From an uncultured Neisseriaceae bacterium (lineage in GTDB: Bacteria; Pseudomonadota; Gammaproteobacteria; Burkholderiales; UBA11063), in NCBI GenBank assembly GCA_937952895.1, contig CALFYC010000145.1, forward strand, positions 1 to 7,718: a stretch of 7,718 nt of DNA, read 5' to 3'. The notes under the pieces were generated by a model. It was not told the origin of the DNA. It worked only from the letters and a program-made list of their open reading frames with translations, and ran no database searches. This document shows positions 1 to 6,553 of this stretch, one piece after another. Numbering within the stretch: the first letter of the stretch is position 1; the number at the start of each line of letters is the position of its first letter. The translations under genes were made by a program, and so were the position numbers.

Positions 1-21
1 AGACGTGTGCTCTTCCGATCT
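1..21 (+). other. Illumina adapter remnant (not genomic)
   Basis: The first 21 bases match the 3' end of the Illumina TruSeq read-2 adapter (AGACGTGTGC followed by TCTTCCGATCT). It stands in the orientation in which the adapter directly precedes an insert. Genomic sequence therefore begins at about base 22. The match is from memory of the adapter and is exact over the whole stretch, so a chance match is very unlikely. Confidence 0.97.
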
Positions 22-330
22 TCAATATCTTATATTTAGAAATTGTATCAGCTTCAAATTTCAAAGTGGATATATGTTAGCTTTATTGAATAGCCATTCT
101 TTTTATTATGTAAACTGCACCTTACTATTTAAATGAAGCTTTACCAACTGGAAAAGTTTGCCTATGGTATATCACATACAAGAACTGTAGAACAGGATTA
201 AAATTTTGCTAATTAACTTACAATATATTTTGAACAATTTAACATTTATCTAAACTTAACCACCTGAATAGTTACAGAAATTTTCAAACTAATCCATGAA
301 TAATTAGTTTATAAAAGTAGATAAAATAAA
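22..330. other. AT-rich non-coding flank downstream of cyoE
   Basis: No gene can be supported here. Short open stretches exist on both strands: for example + strand 23-136 is open from the contig edge to a TGA, and + strand 114-212 is open in another frame. They compete with each other, lack starts with ribosome binding sites, and are no longer than expected in such AT-rich DNA. The stretch may be the edge of a neighbouring gene or a decayed gene. Its left boundary is an adapter, so its continuity with the genome beyond is unknown. Confidence 0.5.
286..310 (-). terminator. Possible cyo operon terminator hairpin
   Basis: An inverted repeat with 8-bp arms (AAACTAAT / ATTAGTTT) and a 9-nt loop lies about 20 bp past the cyoE stop codon. 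On the minus strand it is followed by GAAAATTTC rather than a clean T-run, and the stem is almost all A-T. Position suits the end of the operon, but it is a weak intrinsic terminator at best. Confidence 0.3.
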
Positions 331-1194
331 TTAAATTATTATTCTATAATCAATGGCCATCATTATTGATAGTAATGTAATATTAATAATTGAGAATATA
401 AACATTTTACGTGCCCATATTTTATTATCAACATCAGCTTTAAAACCGATCAATGAGAGAGTTATCCAAATAATTCCAATTATAGTTGCTGTTATTAAAT
501 ATAAGGTTCCAGTATAACCTAAAATACTTAACATAATTATTGCAATAAAAAACAAAATCACATAAAGTAACATTATTTTTTTAGTAAATAGAATACCTTT
601 TTTAAGTGGTAGGACAGGAATTCCTGCCACTAGATAATCATTAAAACGGTATATAGCAATAGCAAATGAATGTGGCATTTGCCAAATGCTTAAAATTAAA
701 AATAAAGTCACTGCACCCATATCAAAATTATTCGTTGCAGCACAGTAACCAACAACAGGTGGCACAGCCCCTGAAATACTACCGATTAAAGTTCCATAAA
801 CTGAACCACGTTTTAACCATAAACTATAGAAACCAACGTAAACAAGAAATCCAATACATGCAATTATTAAGGATAATTCATTAGTCATAAAATATAAAAG
901 TAATATCCCACAAACTCCAAGGACAATGCCATAAATAATTGCGATAGCCCCTGAAATTAAACCTTGTGCTAGCACCCTCTTTTTGGTACGTTCCATCAAT
1001 TTATCAATATCACGATCAATATAATTATTAAATACACACCCTGATGCAATAATAAAAGCAATTCCTCCTATAGTACTTATAAATACCCCGTAGTGAATTT
1101 CTCCTCTTGCTCCAAGAAGAAAACCACCAATTACAGTAATCATATTCCCAAAAATAATTCCGGGTTTTGTCAAAGAGAAAAATTGTTTAATCAA
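331..1194 (-). CDS. cyoE: Protoheme IX farnesyltransferase (heme O synthase)
   Basis: An integral inner-membrane UbiA-family prenyltransferase that adds a farnesyl group to heme b, giving the heme O used at the high-spin site of the bo3 oxidase. The 287-residue length is normal for the family. The first aspartate-rich motif is intact at residues 56-72 (NNYIDRDID, then M-E-R-T-K-K-R). The second conserved region is at residues 171-196 (WQMPHSFAIAIYRFNDY, then AGIPVLP). The remainder is a chain of hydrophobic segments consistent with about 8-9 membrane helices. It is the last gene of the operon, 123 bp after cyoD. An AGGA lies 11 nt before the ATG, which is somewhat distant but usable. A ctaB from a cytochrome aa3 cluster would look similar; the cyoABCD context decides for cyoE. 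No damage seen. Confidence 0.96.
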   Translation of the reverse strand: MIKQFFSLTKPGIIFGNMITVIGGFLLGARGEIHYGVFISTIGGIAFIIASGCVFNNYIDRDIDKLMERTKKRVLAQGLISGAIAIIYGIVLGVCGILLLYFMTNELSLIIACIGFLVYVGFYSLWLKRGSVYGTLIGSISGAVPPVVGYCAATNNFDMGAVTLFLILSIWQMPHSFAIAIYRFNDYLVAGIPVLPLKKGILFTKKIMLLYVILFFIAIIMLSILGYTGTLYLITATIIGIIWITLSLIGFKADVDNKIWARKMFIFSIINITLLSIMMAIDYRIII

Positions 1195-1262
1195 TATAGT
1201 TTCCTAATTTATGCTATTTGATAATATAAAATTACCAATTTTGAGTATATTGAAGGTTTAGA

Positions 1263-1296
1263 TAGATAAAGTTGCTATTAATAGCAACTTTATCTA
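1263..1296 (-). repeat. Perfect 34-bp palindrome between cyoD and cyoE
   Basis: The arm TAGATAAAGTTGCTATT is followed immediately by its exact reverse complement, giving 17-bp arms with no spacer. As RNA it would fold into a long hairpin with a TTAA tip. On the operon strand the core stem GTTGCTA/TAGCAAC is followed by TTTATCTATC, which is only partly T-rich. It could be a leaky terminator or an RNA-stability or processing element lowering cyoE relative to cyoABCD. The symmetry is certain; the role is inferred. Confidence 0.75.
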
Positions 1297-1317
1297 CAAA
1301 TTAATTACAGAAAATTA

Positions 1318-1662
1318 TTATCCGTTATGAACCATATTAATGTTTAAATTATACATAATCCAAATTGTACCAACAACCAAGATCACTACAACTAAAACAG
1401 TAAATATAAAAGCTGCTAAATTCCAGCGTGGTTTTGATTCTGAACTTAAATGTAAAAAGAATATAAGCTGAACTAATAATTGTAATACGCCAAATATTAC
1501 GACTGAAGCAACTAAATTTACTCCAGTTAATAAATGTCCTACCACAAGCTCATAAGGAATTATAGTCAGTAAAATAGATAAAATAAATCCTATAATGTAA
1601 GATTTAAGTGTTCCATGACCACTTCCGTACTTTGATTCAGAAATAGTATGATGATCTGTCAT
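1318..1662 (-). CDS. cyoD: Cytochrome bo3 ubiquinol oxidase subunit IV
   Basis: The small membrane subunit of the bo3 quinol oxidase, needed for stable assembly of the CuB/heme o3 centre in subunit I. The protein is 114 residues, close to E. coli CyoD (109). A polar, histidine-containing N-terminal tail (residues 1-17) is followed by three hydrophobic helices at about 20-42, 48-70 and 80-104. The family-typical stretch QLLVQLIFFLHLS spans the end of helix 2, and a short polar loop (SSESKPRW) precedes helix 3. The start is supported by GGGAG 9 nt upstream, inside the end of cyoC. The gene begins one base after the cyoC stop, so the two are almost certainly translated from one message. No odd features. 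Confidence 0.95.
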   Translation of the reverse strand: MTDHHTISESKYGSGHGTLKSYIIGFILSILLTIIPYELVVGHLLTGVNLVASVVIFGVLQLLVQLIFFLHLSSESKPRWNLAAFIFTVLVVVILVVGTIWIMYNLNINMVHNG

Positions 1663-1663
1663 T

Positions 1664-2278
1664 TTACATAACTCCCATTAAATACACAATTGTAAATACG
1701 CAAATCCATACGATATCTAAGAAATGCCAAAATAAACTTAAACAAGTTAACTTTCTAGTAGTTAATGAAGTAATACCATGAATACTAACTTGCACCATAA
1801 GCATTAACATCCATAATAATCCAGTTGCTACATGTAGTCCATGAGTTCCAACTAAAGTAAAGAAAGACGATAAAAATGCACTTCTTTGCCAGCTGTGACC
1901 TTCATGCACCATATGTGAAAATTCAGTTAATTCCATACCTATGAATGCCGCACCTAAGATAAAGGTTATAATTAACCAACCCATAACTTGAGCTTTTGAA
2001 CCTTTATGCGCACCTAACATTGCTAAACCATATGTAAAGCTACTCGTTAATAAGATAAATGTTTCAGTTAACACAAAACGCATATCAAACAAATCTTTAG
2101 CACTTGGTCCACCAAATGTATTATTATGTAAAACTGCAAATACCGCAAAAATTGTTGCGAATAATATGCAATCACTCATAATATAAACCCAAAAGCCAAA
2201 TACAGCTTTTTCATCCGCATCATGATGACCATCATGTCCATGCGCGTGAGTATTAATTGTTTCTGTCATCATCGTCAT
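1664..2278 (-). CDS. cyoC: Cytochrome bo3 ubiquinol oxidase subunit III
   Basis: A heme-copper oxidase subunit III that packs against subunit I in the inner membrane and supports proton pumping. At 204 residues it matches E. coli CyoC in length. A histidine-rich N-terminal tail (residues 11-19) is followed by five membrane helices. Family motifs are GFWVYIMSDCILF (about 28-40), TETFILLTSSF, GMELTEF, the THGLHV stretch and the C-terminal FWHFLDIVWICVF. The start codon overlaps the cyoB stop as ATGA, which suggests translational coupling. AGGA lies 7 nt before the first ATG. Two further in-frame ATGs follow within four codons (MTMM), but the ATGA overlap and the AGGA spacing favour the first. 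The gene looks intact. Confidence 0.96.
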   Translation of the reverse strand: MTMMTETINTHAHGHDGHHDADEKAVFGFWVYIMSDCILFATIFAVFAVLHNNTFGGPSAKDLFDMRFVLTETFILLTSSFTYGLAMLGAHKGSKAQVMGWLIITFILGAAFIGMELTEFSHMVHEGHSWQRSAFLSSFFTLVGTHGLHVATGLLWMLMLMVQVSIHGITSLTTRKLTCLSLFWHFLDIVWICVFTIVYLMGVM

Positions 2279-4248
2279 GATAATTTCCTATTCGAAATTT
2301 CTGTTTCTATTCTTTCTACTTCCGCTGCAGGCACATAATAATCAATATTATAATTATATGATCTTACAATTACCGAAATAATTGCGCCGGCACCAGCACC
2401 AATTGCAAGCCAAGTGATATCCCAAATCATCGAAAAGCCAAATAAGAAAGTAAATGCTGCAATAATAAAACCCATTCCAGTATTTTTTGGCATATGAATA
2501 TCTTCATATTTTGGCTTTACGGAAGTAGCACCACTATGTAAATTTTTTTGCTTAGTTTCCCAATATGCATCACGTGTTTCAACTGTTGGCACTATTGCAA
2601 AATTATAAAATGGTGGCGGAGAAGCGATTGACCATTCAAGTGTTCTACCATTCCACGGATCACCGGTTATATCTTTATCTTGTTGCTTAATACTTACTAA
2701 TAACTGAAGCACTTGTGAAGCAATCCCAAATAAAACAATACATGCTCCAATAAAAGCAACTATTAACCAGGGATGCCATGCTGCTACATCATAGTGGTTT
2801 AACCTTCTGGTCATTCCCATTAAACCTAAAACGTATAAAGGGAAAAATGCAACGTAAAACCCAATTAACCAGCACCAAAAAACTACTTTACCAATTTTTT
2901 CGTTTAGTTTAAAGCCCATTGCTTTTGGAAACCAATATACAAAACCAGCAAAATAACCAAATACCACTCCACCAATAATTGTATTGTGGAAATGTGCTAT
3001 TAAAAATAAACTATTATGTAGCTCGAAATCAGCACCCGGAACTGATAATAGAACTCCAGTCATTCCACCTATTACAAATGTAATTAAGAAACCCATAGTC
3101 CAATACATTGGTGTTGTAAAGGTAATTCGGCCACGATACATGGTAAATAACCAATTAAATATCTTAACTCCAGTTGGAATTGATATGATCATAGTGGCTA
3201 TGCCAAAAAATGCATTAACATTACCCCCAGCACCCATTGTGAAGAAGTGATGTAACCAAACTAAAAACGACAATATGGTAATTACACCTGTTGCCCATAC
3301 CATTGTTTCATAACCAAATAATTTCTTATGGGAAAATGTTGGCACAACTTCAGAGAATATACCAAAAGCTGGCAGAATCAGAATATATACCTCAGGATGA
3401 CCCCATGACCAAATTAAGTTGACATACATCATTGCATTACCACCAAAATCAGCAGTAAAGAAATGCATACCCATATAACGATCTAAAAACAGCATACCTA
3501 AAGTAACAGTTAAAATTGGGAATGCAATAATTACCAAAATCATGCTACATAAAGCAGTCCATGTAAAAATAGGCATTTTCATTAACGACATACCAGGACA
3601 ACGCATTTTTATAATTGTTACAAAGAAATTGATCCCCGACATGAGCGTTCCAATCCCTGAGATCTGCAGACTCCAAATATAATAATCTACCCCCACATCT
3701 GGACTATAAGCAAGTTCCGATAAAGGAGGATATGCAAGCCATCCAGTTCTTGCAAACTCACCAACAACTAGCGACACATTAACTAAAACTGCACCAACTA
3801 CAAATAACCAAAAACTTAATGAATTTAAAAAAGGAAACGCCACATCTCGCGCACCGATTTGTAGTGGCACTACTAAGTTTAATAAGCCGAACATTAATGG
3901 CATAGCCATGAAGAAAATCATGATTACCCCATGTGCAGAAAACACTTGATCATAGTGTTCTGGTGGTAAATAACCATGTGAAGCTCCGTAAGATAGCGCC
4001 AATTGTGAACGCATCATCATTGCATCCGCAAAGCCACGAAACAACATTACTAAAGCAGCTATAATATACATTATCCCAATTTTTTTATGATCTACTGAGA
4101 CAATCCACTCTTTCCATAACCAAGTCCAGCGCTTGAAATAGAACAAAGCCAATATCACTGTAAGGGCTGCCAATGCCATAAAACACGCAGCACCTATAAT
4201 AATTGGCTGGTCTGGCAGAGCAGCAAGACTTAACTTTCCTAATAACAT
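2275..4248 (-). CDS. cyoB: Cytochrome bo3 ubiquinol oxidase subunit I
   Basis: The catalytic subunit, which reduces O2 to water at the heme o3/CuB centre and pumps protons across the inner membrane. The protein is 657 residues (E. coli CyoB 663), with about 15 membrane helices. Every expected residue falls at its E. coli position. Low-spin heme b ligands are H106 and H421. The heme o3 ligand is H419. CuB ligands are H284, H333 and H334, and the cross-linking Y288 is in GHPEVY. The D-channel has N124, D135, N142 and E286, and the K-channel has K362. The quinol-site residues R71, D75, H98 and Q101 are present, marking a quinol rather than cytochrome c oxidase. AGGA lies 8 nt before the ATG. A 33-bp gap separates it from cyoA, and it overlaps cyoC by 4 bp. 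Intact and presumably active. Confidence 0.98.
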   Translation of the reverse strand: MLLGKLSLAALPDQPIIIGAACFMALAALTVILALFYFKRWTWLWKEWIVSVDHKKIGIMYIIAALVMLFRGFADAMMMRSQLALSYGASHGYLPPEHYDQVFSAHGVIMIFFMAMPLMFGLLNLVVPLQIGARDVAFPFLNSLSFWLFVVGAVLVNVSLVVGEFARTGWLAYPPLSELAYSPDVGVDYYIWSLQISGIGTLMSGINFFVTIIKMRCPGMSLMKMPIFTWTALCSMILVIIAFPILTVTLGMLFLDRYMGMHFFTADFGGNAMMYVNLIWSWGHPEVYILILPAFGIFSEVVPTFSHKKLFGYETMVWATGVITILSFLVWLHHFFTMGAGGNVNAFFGIATMIISIPTGVKIFNWLFTMYRGRITFTTPMYWTMGFLITFVIGGMTGVLLSVPGADFELHNSLFLIAHFHNTIIGGVVFGYFAGFVYWFPKAMGFKLNEKIGKVVFWCWLIGFYVAFFPLYVLGLMGMTRRLNHYDVAAWHPWLIVAFIGACIVLFGIASQVLQLLVSIKQQDKDITGDPWNGRTLEWSIASPPPFYNFAIVPTVETRDAYWETKQKNLHSGATSVKPKYEDIHMPKNTGMGFIIAAFTFLFGFSMIWDITWLAIGAGAGAIISVIVRSYNYNIDYYVPAAEVERIETEISNRKLS

Positions 4249-4281
4249 ATCGATTTTCCTACTAATTTATTAATACAACAA

Positions 4282-5154
4282 CTACATTGAACCAGAACCC
4301 ATTTCTGGACTTGGCATCATAAACTTCATGAGAATAAAGTGAAATAAATCATTTTGCACATCAGAATAAAGTGCAACAGGGTTATTTTCACTAGGTCTAG
4401 CTAATTGATTATATTCATTAGAATCTAGCTTAGTTGGTGATTGACGCACCTGCTTTACCCAATTATCAAAATCTTCTTGCGTAGTTGATTTAGCCACAAA
4501 ACGCATTCCTGAAAACCCACCGCCACTATAGTTAGCAGAAATTCCATCATAAGTATGCTCAGTTTCAGCAATTGCATGTAATTGGGTTTCCATTCCCGGC
4601 ATTGCATAAATTTGACCAGCTAATTGTGGGATGAAAAATGAATTCATCGGAGCATCAGCCGTAATTTTAAAATCAATAGGTACTTTTTCTGGAAATTGCA
4701 CATAATTAACTGTTGCAATATTTTGCTCAGGATATATGAATAACCATTTCCAGTCAAGTGCAACTACCTGAATAGTAAGTGGTTTGGCATCAACATCTAA
4801 GGGTTTATATGGATCCAAATCATGGGTAGTCTTCCAAGTAACTGTTGCTAAAATAACAATAATAATACATGGAATTGCCCACACCCAAGCTTCAATACGA
4901 TTACTGTGTGCCCAATCTGGTGTATATTTAGCTTTTTCATTTGATGCTCGGTATTTCCAAGCAAAAAGAAATGTCATGATAAATACTGGGATTACCACAA
5001 TTAGCATTAAACCAGTTGCAAGAAAAATCAAGTCACGCTCATCTGTTGCAATTTTTCCTTTTGGATTTAAAACCGCATCACCACAGCCGCTCAATAAAGC
5101 TGAAACAACAGCAAAGCTTATAGCCGTAAGATAGGATTTATGCTTATTCCTCAT
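4282..5154 (-). CDS. cyoA: Cytochrome bo3 ubiquinol oxidase subunit II (lipoprotein)
   Basis: Subunit II of the bo3 oxidase and first gene of the operon. The protein is 290 residues (E. coli 315, so slightly short at the C-terminus). A basic N-terminus and hydrophobic stretch end in the lipobox LLSGC, predicting cleavage and lipidation at Cys24. Two membrane helices follow at about 42-65 and 89-107. A periplasmic cupredoxin-fold domain covers roughly 125-225. The CuA ligands of cytochrome c oxidases are absent: the equivalent loop reads ANYSGGGFSGMRF, with no cysteines, as expected for a quinol oxidase. The C-terminal tail is Met-rich (KFMMPSPEMGSGSM). TAAGG 8 nt before the ATG supports the start. 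A candidate promoter lies about 60 bp upstream. Confidence 0.97.
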   Translation of the reverse strand: MRNKHKSYLTAISFAVVSALLSGCGDAVLNPKGKIATDERDLIFLATGLMLIVVIPVFIMTFLFAWKYRASNEKAKYTPDWAHSNRIEAWVWAIPCIIIVILATVTWKTTHDLDPYKPLDVDAKPLTIQVVALDWKWLFIYPEQNIATVNYVQFPEKVPIDFKITADAPMNSFFIPQLAGQIYAMPGMETQLHAIAETEHTYDGISANYSGGGFSGMRFVAKSTTQEDFDNWVKQVRQSPTKLDSNEYNQLARPSENNPVALYSDVQNDLFHFILMKFMMPSPEMGSGSM

Positions 5155-5162
5155 ATTTAAAA

Positions 5163-5241
5163 CCTTATCAATTAGTTATTAATGAATTCGAAATTATATT
5201 CTTAACGCGGAATTGTACCATATTTAGATATAAAATAAAGC
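5163..5241 (-). promoter_or_regulatory. Candidate promoter and ribosome binding site for cyoABCDE
   Basis: Reading the minus strand upstream of cyoA, there is an extended -10 element TGGTACAAT (TACAAT at 5217-5212) with only a poor -35 about 16-17 bp further up (TTTATT/CTTTAT). A second TATAAT lies at 5198-5193 without a convincing -35. The leader would be roughly 50 nt and ends with TAAGG (5167-5163) 8 nt before the ATG. I see no clear ArcA, Fnr or Fur operator by eye. Confidence 0.4.
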
Positions 5242-5270
5242 TTAAAAACCTTAAATATCTAAATTTTAGT

Positions 5271-5311
5271 AGCATCATAGTATATTTTGAGAAAAAATAT
5301 ACTATGATGCT
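5271..5311. terminator. Strong hairpin between epimerase remnant and cyoA
   Basis: A perfect inverted repeat has 18-bp arms (AGCATCATAGTATATTTT and its complement) and a 5-nt loop, GAGAA. On the + strand a T-rich run (TTTGTTTTTT, 5321-5330) follows about 10 nt later. On the minus strand, ACTAAAATTT follows, which is not a T-run. It sits where a terminator would insulate cyoA from the upstream remnant, but neither orientation is a textbook intrinsic terminator. It may be a transcription barrier or a dispersed palindromic repeat. Confidence 0.5.
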
Positions 5312-5352
5312 CTTCTGATGTTTGTTTTTTTATAAACTAGACTTTTACTTAC

Positions 5353-5829
5353 TCAGTTATTAAAATCTTTAAACTCCATTTTTAGAGAGTTAATAATCGA
5401 AAAGTCAGGGTTGGGGTCTTGATTTACTAAACTAATGAGATTATCACTTCCAATTTTTAGTTTTAAACCACACGTTTCTAAAATTTTTAGCATTAACCAT
5501 AAAGGCTGCCAAGGTATTGATAATAAAATTTTATCTCCTAATAATTTTAGAATTTGTTTAGCCGTATATGGGGTTTGATTAGCTGCAACAATTGGTTTTC
5601 CGCTACAATTGAGATTATTCATAATTATACTATAAATTAAAGTTAATAAATTAGCGTAATAGCAAAGATATAATTTTGATTTAGTATTAATTAACGGTAA
5701 TATTTGTAATTTAGTTAATTTAGATAAAGCTCCAATCATACCGTCTCTATTACCTGGACCATAAATTAATCCAGGGCGTATAATATAACCATTGGCTCCT
5801 GTTACTAGTATTTTATTTAGCTGCTGATT
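5353..5829 (-). pseudogene. NAD-dependent epimerase/dehydratase remnant with internal deletion
   Basis: The frame is open for 158 codons from just after a stop at 5832-5830 to a TGA at 5355-5353. It begins NQQLNKILVTGANGY, the Rossmann glycine-rich start of extended short-chain dehydrogenases. It runs at once into IIRPGLIYGPGNRDG, a motif that normally lies about 130-150 residues later. The C-terminal half then continues normally to FKDFNN. The central region with the catalytic Tyr-x-x-x-Lys is missing, so it cannot work as a dehydrogenase. No ATG, GTG or TTG lies in frame before the Rossmann motif. The first ATG is at 5739, after both motifs. Intact relatives act on nucleotide sugars or similar substrates; the original substrate cannot be told. 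The reading frame is kept across the join, so loss was probably recent or the join is clean. Confidence 0.8.
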
Positions 5830-6274
5830 TTAGCATACTAATAAATCGTTTCCCTTTAAACTATCCTTACCGAATATACCTTTGAAGGCTATCCTATTTG
5901 CCACCCATCATAAATATAAATTTCCTAAAAATTTAGTTTAAGATTTTCTATTGTCGTTATAGTGCTTTTATAATAATATAGGCACTGTAAAATATTTAAT
6001 AAATCCTATCAGCTAATAATCTAATTATTAGTTTTATTAAAAATTTTACTATATTGTAATTTAATATTTTTAAATAATGAATTTAAACCTTTATCTTAAA
6101 AGAAAGAGGTAAATATTAATAAATTAAATGTAGGGATAAGGGAAATGATCTAATCTTATCTAGTAGTAAAAATTTGAGCATCGTTTCCTTCATAACTTTA
6201 ACAAAACGATAGATTTTGAACCCCTAGCATACAATCCCAGTATGCTAAACCCACAGTTGTCAAAAGCCTGTAAA

Positions 6275-6312
6275 ACTAAAAGTTAATCAGCCAAATTGAC
6301 TTTTAGTATAAT
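6275..6312 (+). promoter_or_regulatory. Inverted repeat overlapping a TATAAT box
   Basis: The arms ACTAAAAGTTAAT and ATTGACTTTTAGT are complementary over 13 bp (one would be a G-U pair in RNA) around a 7-bp centre. The repeat centres are 20 bp apart, two helical turns. The last base of the right arm is the first base of a perfect TATAAT (6307-6312). The -35 is poor (TAATCA at 17 bp spacing). This is the geometry of an operator-controlled promoter, inferred only from layout. Confidence 0.4.
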
Positions 6313-6318
6313 AACCGC

Positions 6319-6398
6319 ATTAAAGTGGTTGGGCCTACTGAAAAATTTACTTACAACTCGATTTAGTCTTGATGTTTGTAAAATCAGTAGGTCTTTTT
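6319..6398 (+). ncRNA. Candidate small RNA or attenuator ending in a terminator-like hairpin
   Basis: A transcript from the TATAAT at 6307-6312 would start near 6319. It would run into GGGCCTACTGA (6331-6341), which pairs with TCAGTAGGTCT (6384-6394) over 11 bp including two G-U pairs. An inner TTTAC/GTAAA (6346-6350 with 6378-6382) helps close the stem. The stem runs into TTTTT (6394-6398). Nothing else on the + strand upstream would need a terminator. I recognise no known riboswitch or RNA family in it. It may instead attenuate the permease 150 bp downstream, or be a miniature inverted-repeat element. Confidence 0.3.
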
Positions 6399-6454
6399 CG
6401 TGTGTAATTGTTCAGCATTATCACTTACAAATACAGTATCCAATTAGATAATAT

Positions 6455-6488
6455 TTGTTATACCAATAATCAATTATTTATATATAAT
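6455..6488 (+). promoter_or_regulatory. Candidate promoter for leader peptide and permease
   Basis: TTGTTA (6455-6460) could be a -35, with TATATA at 18 bp spacing. A perfect TATAAT stands slightly further on at 6483-6488, without an ideal -35. In this AT-rich DNA such boxes arise by chance, so only the position, just upstream of the leader ORF, makes this likely. Confidence 0.35.
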
Positions 6489-6506
6489 GTGTCTTGGAGT
6501 TTTAAA

Positions 6507-6551
6507 ATGGTTAACCTTTTAAAGATTAAACAAATTTTTCATTTGGATTGA
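6507..6551 (+). CDS. Short leader peptide upstream of permease
   Basis: A 14-codon ORF, MVNLLKIKQIFHLD, has the best Shine-Dalgarno in this region (GGAG at 6496-6499, 7 nt before the ATG). Its TGA ends 2 nt before the permease ATG at 6554, in a different frame. That spacing suits translational coupling. A hairpin (TTTAAAA-T-GG, loop TTAA, CCTTTTAAA; 6501-6523) covers the leader start codon and could modulate its use. There is no obvious run of regulatory codons, so classical amino-acid attenuation is not indicated. No homology is recognised. It could be a chance ORF, but ribosome site and stop position together argue for translation. Confidence 0.45.
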   Translation: MVNLLKIKQIFHLD

Positions 6552-6553
6552 TT

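Larger units (their letters stand above)
5830..6547. other. AT-rich spacer with clustered inverted repeats
   Basis: About 700 bp with no ORF of useful length and no tRNA or rRNA that I can recognise. From 5830 to about 6175 it is mostly featureless AT-rich sequence, apart from an 8-bp-arm hairpin (CTAATAAT/ATTATTAG, 6013-6031). From 6180 to 6400 inverted repeats follow one another: 6180-6210 (ATCGTTT/AAACGAT), 6225-6247 (TAGCATAC/GTATGCTA), 6275-6307, 6313-6330 and 6331-6394. The last 60 bases hold the permease promoter and a leader peptide. The left part may contain decayed upstream sequence of the epimerase gene, though I cannot read any. Confidence 0.6.

Noticed and set aside
23..212. Short open frames on the + strand (23-136 and 114-212) that could be a frameshifted gene end
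   Set aside because: Lengths are within chance expectation for AT-rich DNA, competing frames exist on the minus strand, and there is no start with a ribosome site or recognised motif.
666..884. + strand ORF opposite cyoE, and similar ORFs opposite cyoB (2984-3250), cyoA (4784-5134) and the permease (6598-6804)
   Set aside because: All are antisense shadows of well-supported genes and have no recognisable domain.
2221..2246. Histidine-rich N-terminus of CyoC as an unusual metal-binding tail
   Set aside because: Histidine-rich tails at this position are common in CyoC proteins, including that of E. coli, so it is not distinctive.
5353..5739. A 128-residue protein starting at ATG 5739
   Set aside because: The ATG lies after the Rossmann and RPGLIYGP motifs, which continue in the same frame upstream. 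It is an internal codon of a decayed epimerase, not a natural start.
6210..6250. tRNA-like stretch on the minus strand (GGGGTTCAAA near a 7-nt-loop hairpin)
   Set aside because: The loop lacks U33, no acceptor or D stem can be formed, and the order of arms does not fit a tRNA.
6307..6400. Purine riboswitch ahead of the purine permease
   Set aside because: The three-way junction core and conserved loop sequences of that class are not present.
6548..6553. TTG at 6548 as the permease start
   Set aside because: It abuts the only GGA, leaving no ribosome spacing. ATG 6554 has better spacing and gives a family-like N-terminus.
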